DNA of 54,430 nucleotides from a virus, in the IMG/VR virus record IMGVR_UViG_3300020182_003422, positions 1 through 54,430 of that record; one strand, given 5' to 3'. The notes beneath the pieces are model-generated. The model searched no databases. It saw nothing but the letters and a program-made list of their open reading frames with translations, and was not told the DNA's origin. Below are positions 24,268-32,871 of the stretch, in pieces. Position 1 is the stretch's first letter; every line of letters begins with the position of its first letter. Made by a program: the position numbers and the translations under genes.

Positions 24268-24291
24268 AAGCCGCCTTCGGGCGGCTTTTTT
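24268..24291 (+). terminator. Rho-independent terminator after the barrel/membrane pair
   Basis: AAGCCGCC and GGCGGCTT form a perfect 8-bp stem with a stable TTCG loop, followed by a run of T. It is 25 bases after the stop of the 79-aa gene. Confidence 0.95.
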
Positions 24292-24375
24292 GTGCTCTGA
24301 CAACTTCCGCTGAATTTATTGTGTATTTAGTATTCCATAGTTGCAAAAAAGTTATTTACACAGGCTAGTTTTAAA

Positions 24376-24404
24376 TTGACATATGCCCATTTAAATGGTA
24401 TCAT
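24376..24404 (+). promoter_or_regulatory. Promoter of the nrdA transcription unit
   Basis: TTGACA (24376-24381), a 17-base spacer and TATCAT (24399-24404). The predicted leader is only 7 bases (ATAAAAT) before ATG 24418, with no Shine-Dalgarno. Confidence 0.85.
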
Positions 24405-24417
24405 TATAAAATAAAAT

Positions 24418-26835
24418 ATGAACATAAACGTAAAAAAACGAAACGGTAGACTTCAGCCTTTTTTGGTAGAAAAAATTAACGCAAATGTAGAAAGAGCATG
24501 TAAAGAAATCGAGGACACTTCCGTCAGTGAAGTTCTTCTTGATGCTCAATTGCAATTGTTCGACAAAATAACAACGAGTCAAATAGATACAGCTCTAATT
24601 CTTTCTGCTAGAGAGAAAATAGAAAAAGAACCAAATTACAGCTTTGTTGCTGCGAGATTATTGCTAAACACTGTATATAAAGAAGTTTTCAAAGAGGGAG
24701 TTGATTCGGACACTTTTAAACTTCAATACAGAAAAAGCTTTATACAAAATATAAAAAAGCTAGTAAAACTAGAAAAGCTCAACCCAAAAATGCTTGAATT
24801 CGATCTCGCAAAATTATCCGAAGCTTTAAGAATAAGGAGGGACGAGTCTTTTAAATACTTAGGTATTCAAATTCTAACCGATAGGTATTTCATTAGGCAC
24901 GACGATAAAATCATGGAGGCTCCTCAATGTTTCTGGATGAGGGTTGCCATGGGGTTATCTCTAAACGAAGAAAACAAAGAAGAAAGTGCGATCAAAATAT
25001 ATGACATGTTTAGTCAGTTTTTGTATACTTCTTCTACCCCGACTCTTTTTAATAGCGGGACTACTCATTCTCAATTAAGCTCTTGCTATCTCAACACTTT
25101 TGACGACAGTATCGACGGCATTTTTGATGGAGCGTGGCAAGAAGCTAGAAAATCTAAGTTTGCAGGCGGCTTGGGGTTTGATGTAACTCCGTTCAGGTCT
25201 TCAGGTTCTCACATTAAAGGTACAAACGGAATATCTGGAGGCCTAATACCTTGGCTTAAAATCTACAACGACCTTCTCGTTGCAGTAAATCAAGGAGGAA
25301 AAAGGCCTGGAGCAGGGTGCGCCTATCTTGAACCTTGGCACTTAGATTACGAGGATTTCCTTAACTTAAGAAGGAACACTGGAGACGATCGGCTGCGCTG
25401 CCACGACATGAACACTGCGTCTTGGATTCCTGATGAATTTATGAGAAGAGTAAAAAACGAAGATGTTTGGTACTTTTTTGATCCGTCCGAGGCCGATTTG
25501 CACGACTGCTTCGGAGCTGAATTTGACAAAAAGTACAACCAGCTATGTAATCAAGCAGAAGAAGGTTTAATAAAAAATTATAGAATAACTACTGCAAAAG
25601 AACTTTGGAAAAAAATGCTTAAAGTCTTATTTGAAACCTCTCACCCATGGAACACATTTAAAGACCCCTGTAATATACGCTACACAAATCAACACGAAGG
25701 AGTCGTTCACAGTAGCAACCTCTGTACGGAAATAACGCTCCACACAAAGGCCTCGAAGTACGACAAAGGCGAAAAGACAGAAATAGGAGAAACAGCGGTC
25801 TGCAATCTTGGATCAATCAATATCCTTAATCATATGAAAGAAGATGATACGATTGACTATGACAAGCTAAAGAATACAATTCACACTGCGATTAGAGCTT
25901 TAGACAACGTGATAGACTTAAACTTCTACCCAACAAAAGAAGCGAGCAATTCCAACTTGAAAAACAGGCCTATTGGGCTGGGAATGATGGCCTTGCACGA
26001 TGTACTGCATAGAATGAATATAAACATTGATAGCGATGAAGCTGTTAAATTCAATGACGAATTGTTTGAATTCTATTCTTACCATTCTATTTTTGCCAGC
26101 TCCCAACTCGCTAAAGAAAAAGGTTCCTACAAAACTTACAAAGGGTCACTGTGGAGCCAGAATAAACTGCCAATCGATTCTTATGCAGATTTAATGAAAT
26201 ACAAGGGCAAGAAACCAAACCTCGAATCCTCTCTGGATTGGAGCGAGGTCAGGAACCACATCAGCGAGCACGGCATGAGAAATTCAAATGTGATGGCTAT
26301 TGCCCCTACGGCAACAATCGGCTATATAAACGGAGTCGAACAAAGCGTTGAGCCAAATTTCTCTGTATTATTTGTTTATGAAAATAAAAGCGGAAACTTT
26401 TACATCACTAATCAGCATTTTATAAATGATATGAAAAAAGAAGGGTTATGGAATTCTAATACCGCAAAACTAATTAAAGATGCCGACGGAGATCTTTCTG
26501 TATTAAATGGAGACATCCCTTCATGGATAAAGTTAAAATATAAAACGGCATTTGATAGAGATATGTTCAAACTGATAGACTGCAATGCAGTCAGGCAAAA
26601 ATGGATCGATCAGGCCATAAGCTTTAATTTGTACAATAAAGAAACATCCTTGAAATATTTAAATGACGTATATATGTCTTGCTGGGAAGCTGGATTAAAA
26701 ACAACATACTACCTAAGAAATAGGGCTGCATCTAAAGTTGAAAAATCAACATCAGAATCAGACAAAGGGGAAGAAGCCTCGGCTTGCAGCATTGAAGCTG
26801 CGAAAAACGGGGGGTCTTGCGAGAGTTGTCAATAA
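24418..26835 (+). CDS. nrdA: Class I ribonucleotide reductase large subunit, 805 aa
   Basis: Reduces ribonucleotides to deoxynucleotides for phage DNA synthesis. The N-terminal 90 residues form an ATP-cone (VKKRNGRLQPFLVEKINANVERACKEI), so dATP feedback may be retained. The catalytic barrel shows SSCYLNTFDDSIDGIF (N-terminal active-site Cys), GGLGFDVTPFRSSGS, PGAGCAYLEPWHLDYEDFL and SNLCTEI, which holds the active-site Cys and Glu, then AVCNLGSINI. NVMAIAPTATIGYINGVEQSVEPNFS and a C-terminal CxxC pair (SCESC) for thioredoxin-type re-reduction finish the protein. The length is typical. It starts a unit with its own promoter, and nrdB follows with another. Confidence 0.96.
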   Translation: MNINVKKRNGRLQPFLVEKINANVERACKEIEDTSVSEVLLDAQLQLFDKITTSQIDTALILSAREKIEKEPNYSFVAARLLLNTVYKEVFKEGVDSDTFKLQYRKSFIQNIKKLVKLEKLNPKMLEFDLAKLSEALRIRRDESFKYLGIQILTDRYFIRHDDKIMEAPQCFWMRVAMGLSLNEENKEESAIKIYDMFSQFLYTSSTPTLFNSGTTHSQLSSCYLNTFDDSIDGIFDGAWQEARKSKFAGGLGFDVTPFRSSGSHIKGTNGISGGLIPWLKIYNDLLVAVNQGGKRPGAGCAYLEPWHLDYEDFLNLRRNTGDDRLRCHDMNTASWIPDEFMRRVKNEDVWYFFDPSEADLHDCFGAEFDKKYNQLCNQAEEGLIKNYRITTAKELWKKMLKVLFETSHPWNTFKDPCNIRYTNQHEGVVHSSNLCTEITLHTKASKYDKGEKTEIGETAVCNLGSINILNHMKEDDTIDYDKLKNTIHTAIRALDNVIDLNFYPTKEASNSNLKNRPIGLGMMALHDVLHRMNINIDSDEAVKFNDELFEFYSYHSIFASSQLAKEKGSYKTYKGSLWSQNKLPIDSYADLMKYKGKKPNLESSLDWSEVRNHISEHGMRNSNVMAIAPTATIGYINGVEQSVEPNFSVLFVYENKSGNFYITNQHFINDMKKEGLWNSNTAKLIKDADGDLSVLNGDIPSWIKLKYKTAFDRDMFKLIDCNAVRQKWIDQAISFNLYNKETSLKYLNDVYMSCWEAGLKTTYYLRNRAASKVEKSTSESDKGEEASACSIEAAKNGGSCESCQ

Positions 26836-26851
26836 TTGATCCATTTTTGGG

Positions 26852-26880
26852 TTGACTTCGTTATCAATGTATGATATATT
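26852..26880 (+). promoter_or_regulatory. Promoter of nrdB, predicted leaderless
   Basis: TTGACT (26852-26857), 17 bases, TATATT (26875-26880), 6 bases, ATG 26887. The predicted start site is the A of the start codon. Confidence 0.82.
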
Positions 26881-26886
26881 ATAATT

Positions 26887-27900
26887 ATGGAAGATAAAAC
26901 TGGAAAACTATTAACTGAAGATGTGGCAGGCGTAAACAGAATATTACCCCACAAGCACAAATACGCATGGGATTTATTTCTAAAAAGCTGCGCAAACAAT
27001 TGGATGCCAACAGAAATCTCAATGCAAAACGACATTAAACAATGGAAGAATAATGAAATTACAGAAGATGAAAAATTACTTGTTAAACGCTGCCTTGGGT
27101 TTTTTGCTGGATCTGAGTCTCTGGTCGGTAATAATCTTTTGTTATCTGCCTTTCGCTATGTTACGGACGCTGAGTGCCGTCAGTACATCCTTCGTCAAGC
27201 GTTTGAAGAAAGCCTTCACAACCTCACGGTAGTTTATATTTGTGATAGCCTTGACCTAGATATAGAGGAAGTGTTCAACGCTTACGAAACGATTCCCAGC
27301 ATAAAAGCCAAGGATGATTTCCTGATGCAAATAACCAATGATATTAGTGCTCAAGATTTTGACGCAAACTCAACAAAGGGCAAACAAGAAATATTAAGAA
27401 ACTTCTTAACGTATTGGATAGTGTGCGAAGGAACATTCTTTTTTAGCGGCTTCGCAATGCTTCTTGCTCTAGGAAGGCAAAATAAACTTCAAGGCATCTC
27501 CGATCAAATTAAATACACCCTCAGGGACGAGAGCTCTCACATTGCATTTGGAACTTACTTAATAAATACAATTATAGAGCAAGAGCCTGAAGTTTGGACC
27601 AAGGAAATGCAGGATGAATTTGTCGAACACATGAAAAAAGCTGTGGAGCTCGAGATAGCTTATGCCCACGACGTGCTTCCCACTGGAATTCTAGGTTTAA
27701 ATGCGGATATGTTTGTGGATTATATGCACTATATTGGCAATCGCAGGCTAGAGGCTATAGGGTTAGACTATAGATTTCCAAGTGACAAAAACCCATTCCC
27801 CTGGTTGGGAGAAGTGGTCGATGTTCAGGCAATGGGAAACTTCTTTGAGAGAAGAGTAAGGGAATATCAACAAAGCGGATCCCTTGAGGACGACTTCTAA
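26887..27900 (+). CDS. nrdB: Class Ic-type ribonucleotide reductase small subunit (R2c), 337 aa
   Basis: Supplies the oxidant for NrdA. All six metal ligands are present: Glu77 (GFFAGSESL), Glu108 and His111 (FEESLH), Glu181 (CEGTFFFSG), Glu215 and His218 (RDESSHIAFG). The residue four after His111, where class Ia/b proteins carry the radical Tyr, is Val115. As recalled, the Chlamydia trachomatis R2c residues (Glu89, Glu120, His123, Phe127, Tyr129, Glu193, Glu227, His230) map here with a constant offset of 12, including Tyr117. C-terminal sequence (PTGILGL, DRNPFPW-like NPFPW, EYQQSGS) is also chlamydial in type. Such proteins use a Mn/Fe cofactor instead of a tyrosyl radical. A Glu instead of Asp as first ligand agrees. 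This is a strong prediction, with the cofactor not tested. Confidence 0.93.
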   Translation: MEDKTGKLLTEDVAGVNRILPHKHKYAWDLFLKSCANNWMPTEISMQNDIKQWKNNEITEDEKLLVKRCLGFFAGSESLVGNNLLLSAFRYVTDAECRQYILRQAFEESLHNLTVVYICDSLDLDIEEVFNAYETIPSIKAKDDFLMQITNDISAQDFDANSTKGKQEILRNFLTYWIVCEGTFFFSGFAMLLALGRQNKLQGISDQIKYTLRDESSHIAFGTYLINTIIEQEPEVWTKEMQDEFVEHMKKAVELEIAYAHDVLPTGILGLNADMFVDYMHYIGNRRLEAIGLDYRFPSDKNPFPWLGEVVDVQAMGNFFERRVREYQQSGSLEDDF

Positions 27901-27932
27901 TGTAAAGGCTTTAATTTGGTGTAAATAGTATT

Positions 27933-30077
27933 ATGAATAAGTTAATAATTATTACACTTTTATCAATACTGTCATCAATATCATCCTTCTCTTCAATTAA
28001 TAGAGATTTTTACTCAAAGAATAAGCAAAAAATAAATGGATCAATAGTAAAATACTTCGACAATGGAGATGTCTTATTAGAAAGATCAAATGACAAACAA
28101 TTGTTCAGAATAAAACTAGATATATTCACAGAAGATGATCAAGCTTTCGTAAAAAACAATTTTCCACCCAATCATGAATCTCTACCCACATTCAAAAAAC
28201 CTCTTTCAGATAAAGATTTAAAAATTAATTCAGAATTTATAGATAAAATTATCGAATCGAAACTCAGGTCTTATGGAGAAAGGCCTAATAAAGAAATCTC
28301 TAACGAGACTTTTCTTCGAAGAGCCTACCTGAAGATTATTGGAAGGATACCCACCTTAAAAGAAGCTCAGGGTTTTCTTGGAAACAGGGATAAAAAATCC
28401 AGAACTCAACTAATTGATAAACTTTTAAACTCGGAAGGGTACAATAAAAATTGGTATATCTATTGGGCCGATATACTCCGAGCGAAAACTCGAGTAGGAA
28501 ATCAAGGTTCAGATGGGTATCCGTTTATAAAATACATAAAAGATTCCATTTCCTCGAATAAGCCTTACGATATTTGGGTTAAGGAAATGCTTTCTTCTAC
28601 AGGTCCTATGTGGGAAATGAATAACGGGGCTGTTGGCTATTTTTACCGCGACCAAGGCATGGGACTAGACAACATGTCGAATACGGTTCGTGTGTTTCTC
28701 GGTACAAGCTTGGAGTGCGCTCAATGCCACGATCACCCCTTCGACCGCTGGACACAAAAACAGTTCTACGAAATGGCTGCATTTACCAATGGAGCAGAAA
28801 GAATGAAAAGAAAAGATGAAGAGCTTAATAAACTTTCAAAACTCATAAGAGCCTTACAGAAAGAAAACCCAGAAGACAGAAATAAAATTCGAAGAGCTTT
28901 CCTTCCAGTGCAAAACTTACTATCTCCAGGCTTAGACGACTTAGGAAAAGGTTCGATTTCTTTACCCAAGGATTACCAATACGACAATGCAAAACCTGGG
29001 CAAAAATTAAAAGCTAAAACTATTTTTGGTTTAGCGGTAGAATTAGATGAAAACCTCGAACAAAAAGGTTCCCGCACTTCTTATGCTAGTTGGTTAGCGT
29101 CTGCTACTAACCCTAGGTTTTCAACTGTAATAGCGAATCGGCTGTGGAAATCTGCTTTTGGATATGGTTTAATAGAGCCTGTGGATAATATATACGATGA
29201 CACGCTACCGGTTCATCCAGAAATGATGCTTCATTTAGAAAAGTTGATGGTTGCCTTAGACTTTGACACAAAAGAATTTTTAAGAATTATTTATAATACA
29301 AAAGCCTTCCAAAGAGAGGTTCCAATAGGAGATATAATCCCTAGAGACTCAAAAGATGACTCGCTACCCCCAGAGGTGAAGTGGGTAATATCTAAAACTC
29401 AAGGAAATAAACCTTACTTCTATCAAGGTCCCGTAATGCAAAGAATGAGCGCTGAGCAAATTTGGGATTCATTAGTGACTCTAAATTTTTACGATTTAGA
29501 TAATAGAATTAATTCTCGAGCTCCCGAAGAAGGTTTTGAGGAATACCTTAGATACAAAGAGATGACGGCTGAAGAAATATTTCAAGAAATCGCACCCAAA
29601 CTTAAACAGCAAGAAGCTGTCTCTATGACCCCAATAAAAAAACAGGAGTCAAGCAGCAAGACGAGCCCTAAACGAAAAGGGTTTTTAACTCGCGATATAA
29701 ACTCCCTAAGAGCTTCTGAGGTTGGGGATCCTGCGCCCAGAGGGCATATGATTTTACAGTTCGGAGGGTCTCCTCGTGACCAAATCCAAGTATCTCATAA
29801 GGAAGCGGCAGTCAATCAAGTACTGGCTTTAATCAATGGCTATGTCGAAAAGAATATTATTAATAATAAAAAGTCCGCCACCCTCAGTGAAATCCTCGAA
29901 GCTTCAAGCATGGAGGAAAGGATTAATTTATCATTTCTTGCCATTTTACAAAGAAAACCTAACTCTAAAGAACTAAAAGATTTTAAAGAAACAATTAAAA
30001 AACTAAACACCAAGGATTACCATAAGGACATAGTTTGGGCTCTAATAAATAGTCACGAATTTATGTTTGTTAAATAA
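27933..30077 (+). CDS. Secreted DUF1549/DUF1553 protein with SHD1-like N-terminus, 714 aa
   Basis: A host-type protein of planctomycetes and verrucomicrobia, unexpected in a phage. Residues 1-21 form a Sec-like signal (KLIIITLLSILSSISSFSS). Residues about 34-76 resemble the SLA1-homology domain 1 seen at this place in verrucomicrobial homologues (YFDNGDVLLERSNDK, LDIFTEDDQAFV). DUF1549 follows (about 100-300), with FLRRAYLKIIGRIPT and a haem-like CxxCH in ECAQCHDHPFDRW (Cys262, Cys265, His266). DUF1553 spans about 385-710 (YASWLASATNPRFSTVIANRLWK, LMVALDFDTKEFLRII). No biochemical function is established. The next gene, 1 base downstream, is its usual partner DUF1501. No key part is missing, so it looks functional. 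Confidence 0.9.
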   Translation: MNKLIIITLLSILSSISSFSSINRDFYSKNKQKINGSIVKYFDNGDVLLERSNDKQLFRIKLDIFTEDDQAFVKNNFPPNHESLPTFKKPLSDKDLKINSEFIDKIIESKLRSYGERPNKEISNETFLRRAYLKIIGRIPTLKEAQGFLGNRDKKSRTQLIDKLLNSEGYNKNWYIYWADILRAKTRVGNQGSDGYPFIKYIKDSISSNKPYDIWVKEMLSSTGPMWEMNNGAVGYFYRDQGMGLDNMSNTVRVFLGTSLECAQCHDHPFDRWTQKQFYEMAAFTNGAERMKRKDEELNKLSKLIRALQKENPEDRNKIRRAFLPVQNLLSPGLDDLGKGSISLPKDYQYDNAKPGQKLKAKTIFGLAVELDENLEQKGSRTSYASWLASATNPRFSTVIANRLWKSAFGYGLIEPVDNIYDDTLPVHPEMMLHLEKLMVALDFDTKEFLRIIYNTKAFQREVPIGDIIPRDSKDDSLPPEVKWVISKTQGNKPYFYQGPVMQRMSAEQIWDSLVTLNFYDLDNRINSRAPEEGFEEYLRYKEMTAEEIFQEIAPKLKQQEAVSMTPIKKQESSSKTSPKRKGFLTRDINSLRASEVGDPAPRGHMILQFGGSPRDQIQVSHKEAAVNQVLALINGYVEKNIINNKKSATLSEILEASSMEERINLSFLAILQRKPNSKELKDFKETIKKLNTKDYHKDIVWALINSHEFMFVK

Positions 30078-30078
30078 A

Positions 30079-31377
30079 ATGAAAACAAATATCGAAAAAT
30101 TAGACGAATTAAAAAGAAGAGAGTTTATTACAAGCGCGGCAAAGGCGTGCCTCGGAGTTGGGCTCCTACCAATGGCTGGTTCTTATATTCATAATAGCGC
30201 TGAAGCTTTTACTACTGGCCCTAGGCCCGCTACCGCCCGTTATGTTATTTACTTAAATATGAGCGGAGCGATGTCTCATCTCGATACATTTGGAACAAAC
30301 CCAGATGTGCCAGAGATACAAGGCCCAACAAAATCTATTCCGACTTCTGCTGACGGGGTTATTCTTTCTGAGAACCTTCCGTTAACCGCAAAACACATGC
30401 ATAATGCTGCAATCATTCGAACAATGTCAACAAGTCAAGGGGCTCACGAACAAGCAAGTTATCTTATGCATACAAGCTATTTAAAGCGAGGTACCATTGC
30501 CCACCCTACATTCGGAAGCTGGGTATCAAAACTTTCGGGAGCAATCAATAGCACTATTCCATCCAATGTGCAAATCGGATCTAATCCAGCAGGAGCTGGA
30601 TTTCTTGAGTCTAAATTTGGACCCCTCCCAATAGGCAACCCAAGCAGTGGCTTAGCAAACAGTAAGCTTGCAGACTATATTGATCAAAATCGATTTGGAG
30701 GCCGTTTATCTATGGCTCAAAAAATGAACTCCTCTTACCTTAACCAATATGATCAGAAGCAGGTTCGAGCTTACTCTGATCTTTATAAAGACGCGGTCAA
30801 ACTTATGCGAAGCGAGGACTTGAAAGCTTTTGATATAACTCTAGAGCCAGAGTCAATGCATGAACTTTACGGAAAAACCAATTTCGGGCAGGGCTGCTTG
30901 CTTGCTCGCCGCTTAATAGAAAATCAAGTTCGTTATGTGGAGGTTAGTCGAGGAGGGTGGGACACCCACGATAATAACTTTGAATCCGTTGCGGACAATT
31001 GCGCAGACATTGATAAAGCGTTAAGCGCTCTTTTGATTGATCTTGAAATGCGGGGACTGCTTAAGGAAACTATGGTTGTTTTGACTTCAGAATTTGGCAG
31101 AACCCCCAAGATAAACGAGCGTGACGGAAGAGATCATTGGCCGTATGGATTTACGGCTTTTCTTGCTGGCGGGGGAATTAAAGGGGGGACAGTCTACGGA
31201 AAAATGGATGAGCTAGGCAGAAACCCAGCCGAGGGTAAATTTGTTGACCCGGCATCGTTAAATGCAACTATAGCATATGCCATGGGGCTACCCTTAAATA
31301 AAATACAAACATCTCCCTCCGGCAGGCCATTTAAAGTAGCCCACGACGGAAAGCCCTTGTTTGATATACTTAATTAA
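30079..31377 (+). CDS. DUF1501 protein with Tat-like signal, 432 aa
   Basis: Start ATG 30079 follows the DUF1549 stop by 1 base; an in-frame TTG 12 bases earlier is less likely. Residues about 12-36 (KRREFITSAAKACLGVGLLP) resemble a twin-arginine signal. The body matches DUF1501, a relative of the alkaline phosphatase/sulfatase superfamily: VIYLNMSGAMSHLDTFGTNP near the start, ARRLIENQVRYVEVSRGGWDTHDNN, TSEFGRTPKINERDGRDHWP and FLAGGGIKGGTVYG towards the end, carrying the presumed metal-binding Asp and His residues. In PVC bacteria this gene is normally next to DUF1549/DUF1553, as here. Its substrate is unknown. A strong terminator follows at 31396. Confidence 0.92.
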   Translation: MKTNIEKLDELKRREFITSAAKACLGVGLLPMAGSYIHNSAEAFTTGPRPATARYVIYLNMSGAMSHLDTFGTNPDVPEIQGPTKSIPTSADGVILSENLPLTAKHMHNAAIIRTMSTSQGAHEQASYLMHTSYLKRGTIAHPTFGSWVSKLSGAINSTIPSNVQIGSNPAGAGFLESKFGPLPIGNPSSGLANSKLADYIDQNRFGGRLSMAQKMNSSYLNQYDQKQVRAYSDLYKDAVKLMRSEDLKAFDITLEPESMHELYGKTNFGQGCLLARRLIENQVRYVEVSRGGWDTHDNNFESVADNCADIDKALSALLIDLEMRGLLKETMVVLTSEFGRTPKINERDGRDHWPYGFTAFLAGGGIKGGTVYGKMDELGRNPAEGKFVDPASLNATIAYAMGLPLNKIQTSPSGRPFKVAHDGKPLFDILN

Positions 31378-31395
31378 TAATTAAAACAACCCACT

Positions 31396-31419
31396 AAAAC
31401 CGCTATTAGCGGTTTTTTT
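31396..31419 (+). terminator. Rho-independent terminator after DUF1501
   Basis: AAAACCGC and GCGGTTTT pair around a TATTA loop, followed by T residues, 19 bases after the DUF1501 stop. It closes the nrdA-nrdB-DUF1549-DUF1501 unit. Confidence 0.9.
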
Positions 31420-31435
31420 GTTTACAAGTTTAGTG

Positions 31436-31464
31436 TTGACAACTTAATGAAATTCTGGTAAAAT
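31436..31464 (+). promoter_or_regulatory. Promoter of the split polymerase unit
   Basis: TTGACA (31436-31441), a 17-base spacer and TAAAAT (31459-31464), 7 bases before ATG 31472. The transcript would begin about one base before the start codon. Confidence 0.83.
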
Positions 31465-31471
31465 ACTCTAC

Positions 31472-32230
31472 ATGATACCATTATTTAAAAGCCACTTCTC
31501 AATTGGGAAAAGTATACTTACTCTAGCAAACCCAAGAGATCAAAAAGAAGGAAAAGCAGACAGTGTTTTCTCAATAGCTAAAAGCTGTAAATTAAAAGAG
31601 GTTGTGTTAGTGGAGGATTCGCTAACAGGATTTCTTCAGGCCAAAAAAAACGCAGACGACTTGAAGATTAAATTAATATTTGGGTTAAGGATCGACATGA
31701 GAACCGATGCAAAAATAAACCCAAAAGAAGAGCTCTTAACTTCTTCGCATAAAATAATTATTTTCGCAAAAAACTCAAAAGGGTGCGAGCGGTTAAATAA
31801 AATCTACAGTGAGGCTTTTTCGGATAATTATAACGCGGTAGACGAGAAATTACTAAAGAAATACTGGAGCAAGAAAGATCTAGCCTTAGCTATACCTTTT
31901 TACGACTCATTTATATATAACAACTTAATGAAATTCTCTAACTGCACTCCAAACTTTTCTCCTTATAGTCCGATCTTCTTTACTGAAGATAACTCGCTAC
32001 CGTTTGATAACTTTCTAAAGAGAAAGGTAGAAGATTACGCATTAAAAAATAAACTAGAAACACAAGAGACAAAAAGTATTTATTATAAAAATAAAAAAGA
32101 TGCCACCGCATTACAAACCTACAAATGTATAACCGGAAGAACTTTCGGAAACAAAACCTTATCAAAACCAAACTTAGATCACTTCGGTAGCAATGAATTT
32201 TGCGTCGAAAGCTGGGAGGAAAAAAAATGA
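31472..32230 (+). CDS. Stand-alone PHP domain of DNA polymerase III alpha, 252 aa
   Basis: The N-terminus IPLFKSHFSIGKSILTLANP corresponds to the HxHxxxSxxDG region that opens the PHP domain of DnaE, though only one His is kept. IAKSCKLKEVVLVEDSLTGFLQAKKNADDLKIKLIFGLRID is the next conserved stretch (tdhg.l.g...f...a...gik.i.G.E), then KIIIFAKNSKGCERLNKIYSEAF matches the l..la.n..Gy.nL..l.s.a segment. The product stops after PHP (bacterial DnaE continues into the polymerase). The next two genes carry exonuclease and polymerase. The degenerate motif suggests a structural rather than catalytic PHP. TGA overlaps the exonuclease ATG. Confidence 0.78.
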   Translation: MIPLFKSHFSIGKSILTLANPRDQKEGKADSVFSIAKSCKLKEVVLVEDSLTGFLQAKKNADDLKIKLIFGLRIDMRTDAKINPKEELLTSSHKIIIFAKNSKGCERLNKIYSEAFSDNYNAVDEKLLKKYWSKKDLALAIPFYDSFIYNNLMKFSNCTPNFSPYSPIFFTEDNSLPFDNFLKRKVEDYALKNKLETQETKSIYYKNKKDATALQTYKCITGRTFGNKTLSKPNLDHFGSNEFCVESWEEKK

Positions 32231-32871
32231 AAGAATCACTACTAAGGTTTAAGAAAAACCAAAAATACCTACTGTTTGATTACGAAACATGCAACCTAAA
32301 CTTAACCGCAAATAACAAACCCTGGCAACTAGCGTTCTTAGTGATTGAAGGCGGAGAAGTAAAAGAAAAGAAAGATTATTGGCTAAAATGGAAAGAGCTT
32401 AATGTATCTCCGGAAGCTGCAAAAATCACAGGTTTTACTGAAGCTAAATACAAAAAGAAAGCTACCTGCCCAAAAGAAGCCTTAGATGACTTTGAGCAAT
32501 ACCTATACGACGATTCTTATATCAAGGTTGGCCATAATTTACTAGGGTTCGATGTATATATGCACAACCTGCACAGAAAACTAATCAACCCAAAAGCCGA
32601 ATCAGACTATAGTTATACAGAAAATTTAGTAGACACCCTCTGCCTCGCGAAAGCTTTAAAGAAAAGGATAAAGCTAGATAAAGATGATGATTTTTTAGCT
32701 TGGCAATACAGACTCAACAACTTAATAGAAAGAGGTCTTCGCTGCAACCTCAAACAATGCTGCAAGGATTTTGATGTCGAATTCAACGAATCAAATCTAC
32801 ACGATGCCCTTTATGACATCAATATTAATTTCGAAGTTTTTAAAAAAATGATATGGGAAATAGAAATATGA
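32227..32871 (+). CDS. DnaQ-like 3'-5' proofreading exonuclease, 214 aa
   Basis: ATG 32227 overlaps the PHP stop as ATGA; a longer upstream form (MRRKLGGKK...) would run into the PHP gene and is rejected. DEDDh motifs are complete: YLLFDYETCNLNL (Asp, Glu), VGHNLLGFDVYMHNL (second Asp region), and HDALYDININFEVFKKM (His and Asp of the third motif). VSPEAAKITGFTEAKYKKKA is the typical loop between. In other systems this activity is either a separate DnaQ subunit or inserted in the PHP domain of PolC; here it is a gene between PHP and polymerase. It is coupled to both neighbours by 4-base overlaps. Confidence 0.88.
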   Translation: MKESLLRFKKNQKYLLFDYETCNLNLTANNKPWQLAFLVIEGGEVKEKKDYWLKWKELNVSPEAAKITGFTEAKYKKKATCPKEALDDFEQYLYDDSYIKVGHNLLGFDVYMHNLHRKLINPKAESDYSYTENLVDTLCLAKALKKRIKLDKDDDFLAWQYRLNNLIERGLRCNLKQCCKDFDVEFNESNLHDALYDININFEVFKKMIWEIEI

